From positions 1-44,935 of IMG/VR virus record IMGVR_UViG_3300048929_000804: 44,935 nucleotides of DNA, one strand, 5' to 3'. Positions 39,740-44,935 of the stretch are shown one piece after another; positions within the stretch are counted from its first letter, which is position 1; every line of letters starts with the position of its first letter. The position numbers and the translations under genes are program-made. Source of the DNA: a virus. The notes under the pieces were generated by a model. That model had not been told where the DNA came from, searched no databases, and saw only the letters and a list, made by a program, of their open reading frames with translations.

Positions 39740-40497
39740 TCCACTACCACGGCACTCCCATCACTCCATCGACAGCAGCAGCGCGCGCCGTCGCGAGCGG
39801 CCACGCGTTCGTGTCGTTCCAGCATCCAGAGCAATTGGGACTGGCAATCGACATCGCGCAGTCATTCGCGGTCGACAACGGTGCTTTCTCCGCGTGGCGC
39901 AGTGGTGCGCCGGTCACGGACTGGAGCCGCTATTACGCGTGGGTCGCCGAGTTGCACCGCTATCCCTCGTTCGACTTCGCCGTAATTCCGGATGTGATCG
40001 ATGGCGATGAAGCGGCCAACGACGCGCTGCTCGACGAATGGCCATGGCGAATCCGCGCGCCATGGGTCGGCGCCCCGGTTTGGCATCTACACGAAAGTCT
40101 CGATCGGCTTGAACGGTTAGCTCTCACGTGGCCGCGTGTTTGCCTCGGCAGCTCTGGCGAGTTCGCGACTGTCGGCACGCCGATCTGGTACACGCGCATG
40201 GCCGAAGCAATGGACGTCGCTTGCGATCGAGACGGCCGGCCAGTCTGCAAGTTGCACGGCCTTCGCATGCTGAATCCTGACGTCTTCACCCGCTTTCCGT
40301 TCGCCAGCGCTGACAGCACGAACATCGCACGCAACATCGGCATGGACGGCGCGTGGCGCGGCCCGTACACGCCACCAACGAAAGAGAGCCGTGCGCAGGT
40401 GATGCGCGACCGGATCGAAGCCCATCAATCACAGACATTCTGGGTGCGCGAGCACGCCCACATTCAGAGCGCGTTCGAACTGGAGCTTCAGGCATGA
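39736..40497 (+). CDS. TGT/DpdA-like protein (possible deazaguanine transglycosylase)
   Basis: 253 residues, ATGA-type junction with the end of the +1 frame ORF. Motif order resembles tRNA-guanine transglycosylase barrels: FAVDNGAFSAW (45-55, cf. DSGGF), VIPDVIDG (83-90), WHLHESLDRLERL (116-128), RVCLGSSGEFA (134-144, cf. GG-type base loop), KLHGLRMLNP (172-181) and FASADSTNIARN (189-200). Family is common in proteobacterial phages beside DNA methylases. If real, it would exchange a base in DNA (as DpdA does with preQ0) using host precursors, since no que genes are in the window. Function is inference from motifs; family identity is good. Confidence 0.6.
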   Translation: MIHYHGTPITPSTAAARAVASGHAFVSFQHPEQLGLAIDIAQSFAVDNGAFSAWRSGAPVTDWSRYYAWVAELHRYPSFDFAVIPDVIDGDEAANDALLDEWPWRIRAPWVGAPVWHLHESLDRLERLALTWPRVCLGSSGEFATVGTPIWYTRMAEAMDVACDRDGRPVCKLHGLRMLNPDVFTRFPFASADSTNIARNIGMDGAWRGPYTPPTKESRAQVMRDRIEAHQSQTFWVREHAHIQSAFELELQA

Positions 40498-41021
40498 ACA
40501 GCGCCGACCGCCACGCACTCGCCCTTTCCATCGTCCACCGTGAGGCCGCACGCACGCTCTCGAAGGCCGACTTCGATCTGTGCATGCGCATCGCGAAGCG
40601 TGCTATCGGATATCTGCCAGACGAATATATGGCAAATATTCGTGACACGGATATTCAAAAAATGCTCGCTCGCGACGTTGCAGGCGATCTGTGGGACGCC
40701 TCTATCCGCTGCGATTTCGACGAGTTCAAGACCGAGGTAGCGCGCGCTCTTGCAAGCACGGCGCGCGTGTTGCCCGAGCAGCTGACGCCGCCGGTTCAAG
40801 ACGTACTCGGGCTGATGCTCTGGAAGACCACGCCGCTCGCGCATGCGTTGCGCGCCGGCGGATTCACGATCGAACGCAAGACCGAGACCGAGCAGGCCGT
40901 CGCGTTGCATTGGCTGCTCGGCTTCGCACTCAAGGATGGCGACGACTGGCAGAAGACTGCGGCCGTCGCGCTGCGGCAACTGACCGACGCCGCCAAACAA
41001 CCGGGGGATACACAACCATGA
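40494..41021 (+). CDS. Hypothetical helical phage protein
   Basis: 175 residues, ATGA overlap with the previous gene. All-helical sequence (ADRHALALSIVHREAARTLSKADFDLCMRIAKRAIG; DVAGDLWDASIRCDFDEFKTEVARALASTARVLPEQ) ending with QAVALHWLLGFALKDGDDWQKTAAVALRQL. Known to me only as a recurrent prophage family without function. In its first half a stretch (40618-40670) is AT-rich. Confidence 0.62.
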   Translation: MNSADRHALALSIVHREAARTLSKADFDLCMRIAKRAIGYLPDEYMANIRDTDIQKMLARDVAGDLWDASIRCDFDEFKTEVARALASTARVLPEQLTPPVQDVLGLMLWKTTPLAHALRAGGFTIERKTETEQAVALHWLLGFALKDGDDWQKTAAVALRQLTDAAKQPGDTQP

Positions 41022-41224
41022 GCACCATCGTCAACAAACGGAAACTCGGCGAGAAGGTCAATGCGCTGATCACGAAGCGCGATCCGGATATCGGGGATCT
41101 GGCCGCAGTCGGCGACGCGCTCGCGGCGGTGATGACCGACATCATCGGCGCACCGTGCCGCATTGAAATCCGCTGCAACGCCGACGCACTCGAAAAAGCG
41201 ATGACCGGGCGGGAGGTTCAATGA
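41018..41224 (+). CDS. 68-residue hypothetical protein
   Basis: ATGA overlap with its upstream gene. Small alpha/beta protein (LGEKVNALITKRDPDIGDLAAVGDALAAVM...GAPCRIEIRCNADALEKAM). No motif or relative that I can name. Confidence 0.55.
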   Translation: MSTIVNKRKLGEKVNALITKRDPDIGDLAAVGDALAAVMTDIIGAPCRIEIRCNADALEKAMTGREVQ

Positions 41225-41583
41225 TGAACCGCCCTCGCCTGAACGATTCACTCGCCCCCGACAACGTGCTCTCACGCATGGTGCCCGGCAAGACCTACGG
41301 CGCGTACGCGCTCGCGGCCAAGTTCCATGTGCGGACCGCGAAGATGCGGCCGGTGCTCGAGAAGATGGTCACCGTCGGCATGCTCGAGCTGAGCACGTCG
41401 CAGCCCGGCAACCTCGGCTTTCGCCGCGCGAAGGAGACGGCCCAGCCGGTCGAGCAGGAACCCGTGCTCACTACCATCGCGACACCGCCAGTGCTGGTGC
41501 GGCTCGAAGGGACGTTGACGGGCTACGACAACGAAATCGCGCGGCGCGTGGCGCTGTGCATGCTGGTGAGGGGAAAGCGATGA
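41221..41583 (+). CDS. Winged-helix-like hypothetical protein
   Basis: 120 residues. VPGKTYGAYALAAKFHVRTAKMRPVLEKMVTVGMLELSTS reads as a winged helix (helix, recognition helix, hairpin), so DNA binding is possible. The start is ATGATG after ATGA coupling. It is the last gene before the reverse-strand insertion at 41607. Confidence 0.6.
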   Translation: MMNRPRLNDSLAPDNVLSRMVPGKTYGAYALAAKFHVRTAKMRPVLEKMVTVGMLELSTSQPGNLGFRRAKETAQPVEQEPVLTTIATPPVLVRLEGTLTGYDNEIARRVALCMLVRGKR

Positions 41584-41606
41584 GTATTCGCAAAGAAAGC
41601 CGTGTC

Positions 41607-42140
41607 TCATTCGAAGCGTTTAACTTCTCTAAGCAGGCCATCGCTTGCACGATCGAGCCCGTCCCTGAGGAATCGGTAAGGAGCTCCATATGCATCGTGG
41701 CACGGCACGTGGCCGTTCGGGAAATCCGAAGGCTCGTGACTTGCGAGATGGATCGCTCTGGTCAAGTAGTTTCTTGTATTTATGAGATCGCGCGCGGCCT
41801 CAACAGTGGCTATGCCGGCGATTGGAATGCCGTTCAAGGCTTCAAGCGTCTGAGCAAGTCGCCTCCTATCACGTTGGCGGTCCGCTGTCGTTTCAGTCAT
41901 AAGCGGATCGCTTTTCAAGCGCTCGATAGAGTCCACAACCGAATGAGCGTCCGCCGCAAAAGATGCGGCCATACCAATCAAACGGGCTGCTTCAGCCCGC
42001 TCCTTTTGCATGTCTCGCCGACGTTGCAGCCAATGTTGCAGAAAGACAACTCCGAAAGCGCCGCAAATGGCCAGTATGGAACCGATCGCTTGAACCCAAG
42101 CTGCAATCACTTGCTGAAGTGCGGCTGCGGAGGTTTCCAT
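41607..42140 (-). CDS. Reverse-strand membrane protein (moron; possible exclusion factor)
   Basis: 177 residues from the ATG at 42138-42140, GGGAG seven bases upstream. N-terminal membrane helix in QQVIAAWVQAIGSILAICGAFGVVFLQHWLQRRRD, followed by a long cytoplasmic helical part. The WVQAIGS-x-AI-x-GA head is a very common phage/bacterial membrane-anchor type. Opposite to the surrounding operon; its own promoter is proposed at 42172-42200. Its start codon shares two bases with the start codon of the forward gene at 42139. The forward frame 41580-42146 over it is open but looks like a shadow. Confidence 0.75.
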   Translation of the reverse strand: METSAAALQQVIAAWVQAIGSILAICGAFGVVFLQHWLQRRRDMQKERAEAARLIGMAASFAADAHSVVDSIERLKSDPLMTETTADRQRDRRRLAQTLEALNGIPIAGIATVEAARDLINTRNYLTRAIHLASHEPSDFPNGHVPCHDAYGAPYRFLRDGLDRASDGLLREVKRFE

Positions 42141-42843
42141 GCGTGAACTCCCGATTTTGTTTTCTGGCGCGATGGTACGTGCGCTGCTCGACGGCAGCAA
42201 GACGCAGACGCGGCGCGTTGTGAAGCCGCAGTTCGAGCGCGAGCCGGTCGACGTCGTCGACGTCGTGCCGAGCTGGGACGCGCCGACGAACTACGACGGC
42301 GAAGTGCAGATGAACACGACACACGGCAAACCGTGCCCGTACGGCGTGCCCGGTGACCGCATATGGGTGCGAGAGGCGTGGCGCGTTGGCAAGCCTCACG
42401 ACGCCACGCGGCCGCGCGACATGCTGCCGCCGCTGGTCGGGCGCGGTCAAGGCGTGACGGTTCTATACGAAGCAGGCGGTGCGCGCAGCGTCGGTCCGGC
42501 TGGACGCGAAGAACCGGTGTATCCGGACGACGCACCGATGCCCGAATGGGCCGGCAAGCTGCGGCCGTCGATGTTTATGCCGCGTGCGTTCTCGCGCATC
42601 ACGCTGGAAGTCACCAACGTGCGCGTCGAGCGGTTGCAGGACATCAGCGAGGACGATGCGCGCGCCGAAGGCGTCGAGAAGAGCACCGACCCGATCCATC
42701 CGTACGCGTTCGCCTACGGCCGGCTGTGGGAGGAGCTCAACGGGAAAGGATCTTGGTATGCGAACCCGTGGGTGTGGGTAGTAGAGTTCGTGCGCGTAAA
42801 TCAGAAATCAGCTTCACCGATAGAGACAGGGTCATCCACATGA
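42139..42843 (+). CDS. ASCH-like phage protein
   Basis: 234 residues, with GGAGG five bases before the ATG. Starts MRELPILFSGAMVRALLDGSKTQTRRVVKP and has GDRIWVREAWRV, PSMFMPRAFSRITLEVTNVRVERLQDISEDDARAEGV and LWEELNGKGSWYANPWVWVVEFVR, the widespread phage protein with an ASCH (RNA- or modified-base-binding-like) fold. Often located beside nucleic acid modification genes; function unproven. The last 43 bases overlap the 3' end of the reverse gene. Confidence 0.82.
   Translation: MRELPILFSGAMVRALLDGSKTQTRRVVKPQFEREPVDVVDVVPSWDAPTNYDGEVQMNTTHGKPCPYGVPGDRIWVREAWRVGKPHDATRPRDMLPPLVGRGQGVTVLYEAGGARSVGPAGREEPVYPDDAPMPEWAGKLRPSMFMPRAFSRITLEVTNVRVERLQDISEDDARAEGVEKSTDPIHPYAFAYGRLWEELNGKGSWYANPWVWVVEFVRVNQKSASPIETGSST
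42172..42200 (-). promoter_or_regulatory. Candidate promoter of the reverse gene at 41607-42140
   Basis: On the reverse strand TTGCTG (complement of 42195-42200), 17 bases, TACCAT (complement of 42172-42177), inside the coding region of the divergent gene. The -10 is imperfect. Confidence 0.4.
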
Positions 42844-43067
42844 CCGATCTCCCACTTATCGGCTGTCACCGTTGCAATCAAATCGCGATTGCGGTGAAAG
42901 ATCTCTTGATCGGTACCCCCCTGGCCTTTGGCAAGACTGAGCAAAGTCGTTCGACTGATGGTGATCCGACGCTTGTTACCGCCGAGGGACGCGAGTGCAG
43001 TGAAAGCATCGCGATCACCATCGGGTTCAAGCGGTCCAAAGTCAATCAACGTGTGTCCATGAGCCAT
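42801..43067 (-). CDS. Reverse-strand small protein (DUF1488-like?)
   Basis: 88 residues with a strong ribosome site (AAGGAG, six bases before the ATG). KRRITISRTTLLSLAKGQGGTDQEIFHRNRDLIATVTADKWE loosely resembles the short DUF1488 family (strand, helix, then F-x-x-NR-x-x-I). Promoter with extended -10 lies just upstream. Second of three reverse-strand genes in this arm. Function unknown. Confidence 0.66.
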   Translation of the reverse strand: MAHGHTLIDFGPLEPDGDRDAFTALASLGGNKRRITISRTTLLSLAKGQGGTDQEIFHRNRDLIATVTADKWEIGHVDDPVSIGEADF

Positions 43068-43082
43068 AGCGATCTCCTTGTT

Positions 43083-43104
43083 TTGCGAGGAATCCTAGCA
43101 TGAC
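43083..43104 (-). promoter_or_regulatory. Extended -10 promoter, copy 1
   Basis: Reverse strand reads TCATGC-TAGGATT (TAGGAT with TGC in front), 25 bases before the gene starting at 43067. The surrounding sequence TTGCGA..AATCCTAGCATGAC (forward) is repeated at 43600-43619 before the next reverse gene. Confidence 0.55.
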
Positions 43105-43182
43105 ACAAGTCCGAACCGCCAAGCCAGACGTGGGAGCGAAGGTGACCAAACTGGCGAAAGTGCCTACGATCCAAGAGCTCCG

Positions 43183-43578
43183 TCAGAATCCGAAATATGT
43201 CTCAGGTATGTGGATGCGAATCTCGTCGTCTATGTCCTCGCCAGCGTGCCGTCTCGCGTTTGCGGCGCTGAGGTCCACAGCATCCAGCGTTGTTTTGACG
43301 TTGTCAAAGACGTACTCGATTTCCGACTCATTAAGCCTCGAAATCGTCGGCGCCGGAGACTCCGGAGTTTCCCATTCGCCGCCGAAGATCAAAACGAGTC
43401 TCCAGCCCAGCGCAACTCCGTCTTCGTCGACACCGCCAATGAGCCACGATGCCGTCATGGTCGGAACACCATACGAGCGGTCAAACACGAAGGCCGCCGT
43501 GTCCGGTACCAAAGCAGCAATCCGTCTCGCGAGCGCTTCAGCATCCGCGTTTTTCTCAAACCCGGTGAATGTTGTCAT
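43183..43578 (-). CDS. Reverse-strand hypothetical protein (moron)
   Basis: 131 residues from the ATG at 43578 (MTTFTGFEKNADAEALARRIAALVPD), GAGG upstream. Beta-rich centre with GVPTMTASWLIGGVDEDGVALGWRLVLIFGGEWE and a helical end (SEIEYVFDNVKTTLDAVDLSAANARRH). No motif recognised. Controlled by the second copy of the extended -10 promoter. Region 43068-43182 upstream of its partner contains only promoter and non-coding sequence. Confidence 0.68.
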   Translation of the reverse strand: MTTFTGFEKNADAEALARRIAALVPDTAAFVFDRSYGVPTMTASWLIGGVDEDGVALGWRLVLIFGGEWETPESPAPTISRLNESEIEYVFDNVKTTLDAVDLSAANARRHAGEDIDDEIRIHIPETYFGF

Positions 43579-43599
43579 GCGCCGCCTCAAAGCCCTTAG

Positions 43600-43619
43600 T
43601 TGCGAAATCCTAGCATGAC
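43600..43619 (-). promoter_or_regulatory. Extended -10 promoter, copy 2
   Basis: Reverse strand TCATGC-TAGGATT again, 28 bases before the start at 43578; direct repeat of the element at 43083-43104 differing by a two-base indel. Confidence 0.55.
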
Positions 43620-43686
43620 CGAAACAGCAACCCGAATCATCGAAACGACGCGCCGCGCCTGGAGCGTTTCTGGAGGAAAAGCATGA
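43615..43686 (+). CDS. 23-residue ORF leading into xis
   Basis: ATGACCGAAACAG... stays open for 23 codons and ends within ATGATG of the excisionase start, after a good ribosome site (GGAGG) serving xis. May be only a coupling leader. It begins inside the reverse promoter element, so the coding claim is weak. Confidence 0.3.
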   Translation: MTETATRIIETTRRAWSVSGGKA

Positions 43687-44006
43687 TGGAGCGTGCCCTC
43701 ACCCTGAAGGAAGCTGCGGCGCTGCTCGGCGTCTCCTACTCCACTGTGTACGCCCACAAGGAAGAAATGGGCTTTTTCCAGATCGGAAACCAGTGGCGCA
43801 TCTGGCCCGACAAGCTGAAATTCTCCACAGAGTACAATCCGAACCGACCGGCGCGGACGGAACAAAGGAGCAAAAAATGGCAATCCGAAAGCGCAAAGGC
43901 TCGGACGTCTGGCACGTTGACTTCCGCGCGCCAGGTGGAGAGCGAGTTAGACAGACTACTGGAACGACCAACCGCAAGGAGGCTCAGGAGTATCACGACA
44001 AGCTGA
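43683..44006 (+). CDS. xis: Excisionase/HTH DNA-binding protein
   Basis: 107 residues. ALTLKEAAALLGVSYSTVYAHKEEMGFFQIGNQWRIWPDKL is a MerR-like winged helix of the excisionase type. The C-terminal ~45 residues are polar and overlap the integrase gene by 130 bases in another frame. GGAGG lies just upstream. It likely directs integrase towards excision. Confidence 0.8.
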   Translation: MMERALTLKEAAALLGVSYSTVYAHKEEMGFFQIGNQWRIWPDKLKFSTEYNPNRPARTEQRSKKWQSESAKARTSGTLTSARQVESELDRLLERPTARRLRSITTS

Positions 44007-44935
44007 AGCATGAACTCTGGCGCGTCGCGAAGATGGGTGAGCGGCCGGTGTACACTTGGGATCAGGCAGCAGTTCGTCTGCTCAAGGAAAGTGTGCACCT
44101 CGCGGACCACGTCAACCGCGTCATAATCATCGGGCATTTCCGGCAATTCTTCGCGGGTCGCGAACTGGCGTCGATCACCCGGGATGAGATCTTCGACGCG
44201 TTGCCGCAGTGGGACCAGCGGTGTAAGCACAAGCAGAAGCCAGTCGCACGGGCCACGCAGAACAAGTATCTCGCGACGATGCGGATCATGCTGAAGCTGG
44301 CCGCCGAGAAATGGGAATGGATCGAGCGTGCGCCCAAGCTGGAAGAGATCAAGCTGTCGAACCGGCGCGTACGCTGGATTACCAAGGCCGAGGCCCAGCG
44401 GTTGATCGCTGCGATCCGCGGCGACTGGATGCGGGACATCACCATACTCGGGTTTGCCACCGGCCTGCGACGCGCTAACCTGCTCGGGCTGGAATGGTCA
44501 CAGGTCGATCTGGTGAACCGCCGGGCGTGGATCCACCCTGATCAGGCCAAGGCGCGCAAGCCGATCGGCGTACCGCTGAACGACGATGCAGTCGAGGCAA
44601 TCCGGCGGTGGATCGGCAAGCATGAGACGAACGTGTTTGTGCGTAACGGCAAGCCGATCGGGATAAACAGCTGGTGCAGCGCACAGTGGGATCGGCAGTG
44701 CGCCCGCGCAGGGATCCAGAATTTCCGGTTCCACGACGTGCGTCATACCTGGGCAAGCTGGCACGTTCAGGCTGGGACGCCGCTAAACCGGCTGATGGAA
44801 TTGGGGGGCTGGGCGAAGTACGAGCACGTTCTCCGGTATGCCCACCTGGCCCCGGACCATCTGGCAGAGCACGCCAACATGGTCACAATCTGGGCACAAC
44901 CCGACGCGGAGAACGTGCAAACCCTTGCTGCGTAA
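43877..44935 (+). CDS. int: Tyrosine-recombinase integrase
   Basis: 352 residues from the ATG at 43877 (AAAGGAG upstream). N-terminal arm-binding-like part (KGSDVWHVDFRAPGGERVRQTTGT), core-binding SAM-like domain (about 50-160), catalytic domain with Arg198 (TGLRR), His286-x-x-Arg289 (HDVRH), Trp of GGWAKYEHV and Tyr321 (RYAH). Integrates phage DNA at a host att site that must lie just outside the right edge of the window. The gene ends with the last base of the window. Confidence 0.93.
   Translation: MAIRKRKGSDVWHVDFRAPGGERVRQTTGTTNRKEAQEYHDKLKHELWRVAKMGERPVYTWDQAAVRLLKESVHLADHVNRVIIIGHFRQFFAGRELASITRDEIFDALPQWDQRCKHKQKPVARATQNKYLATMRIMLKLAAEKWEWIERAPKLEEIKLSNRRVRWITKAEAQRLIAAIRGDWMRDITILGFATGLRRANLLGLEWSQVDLVNRRAWIHPDQAKARKPIGVPLNDDAVEAIRRWIGKHETNVFVRNGKPIGINSWCSAQWDRQCARAGIQNFRFHDVRHTWASWHVQAGTPLNRLMELGGWAKYEHVLRYAHLAPDHLAEHANMVTIWAQPDAENVQTLAA

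Noticed and set aside
41580-42146. 188-codon forward frame over the reverse membrane-protein gene, with coupled ends
   Set aside because: Composition is Cys/Ser/Arg-rich and unlike a protein, while the reverse strand encodes a recognisable membrane anchor with ribosome site. Kept only as a remark.
43100-43618. 172-codon forward frame beginning MTQVRTAKPD
   Set aside because: Mostly antisense to the 131-residue reverse gene; its start lies in the reverse promoter repeat.
1-44935. tRNA genes, CRISPR arrays, insertion sequences
   Set aside because: I saw no cloverleaf-like sequence, no regular repeat-spacer array and no transposase gene.
44880-44935. attR/attL at the window edges
   Set aside because: The window is clipped at the int and Rz stop codons, so no attachment core can be identified.

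Overview
The window is one almost complete temperate phage genome (prophage) of about 45 kb. It runs from the stop codon of the lysis spanin at the left edge to the stop codon of the integrase at the right edge, so attachment sites and host genes lie outside. High GC, strong GC3 bias and protein families that I recognise from Burkholderia/Paraburkholderia prophages suggest a beta-proteobacterial host of the Burkholderia group. This host assignment is inference. A tail sheath, tail tube, J-type baseplate and spike show that the particle is a contractile-tailed (myovirus-type) phage.

Layout: the immunity switch is near 31 kb. A Cro-like gene reads leftward and a CI-like S24 repressor reads rightward, and repeated GTTTAG operators lie between them. 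The leftward transcript (the pR side) carries a ribbon-helix-helix protein, a dam-type methylase, an O-like replication protein with iteron repeats inside its gene (candidate origin), a helicase-loader-like protein, RusA and small accessory genes (31.2-25.6 kb). A hairpin and repeat region follows. The late genes come next: terminase (25.5-23.6 kb), portal, Mu-F-like protein, protease/scaffold, capsid and neck (22.9-14.9 kb), sheath, tube, frameshifted tail chaperone, tape measure, baseplate and fibre (14.8-4.1 kb), and the lysis genes (1.6-0 kb). A rightward cassette lies inverted between fibre chaperone and lysis genes: a small DNA-binding-like protein, an SGNH-esterase lipoprotein and an O-acyltransferase. 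It has its own promoter and is probably a lysogenic-conversion (O-antigen modification) module.

Right of the repressor are two small genes, a terminator, an isolated unknown gene and a second terminator. A strong operator-bearing promoter (the pL side, 33.2 kb) then drives many tiny genes, a Bet-type recombinase, its PD-(D/E)XK exonuclease partner, a C5-cytosine methylase, a protein with tRNA-guanine-transglycosylase-like motifs, an ASCH-like protein, and xis and int. Three leftward genes with their own promoters interrupt this arm at 41.6-43.6 kb.

The most striking observations are these. (1) The C5-methylase gene is open in two frames for more than 1.1 kb, and both readings match protein families that recur in phages. 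(2) The portal protein has a C-terminal BECR-type nuclease-like domain. (3) A transglycosylase-like gene next to the methylase could be involved in 7-deazaguanine DNA modification. (4) The lipoprotein signal peptide looks split by an inserted DNA-binding gene. (5) Three reverse-strand morons, two of them sharing an extended -10 promoter, lie close to the integrase.
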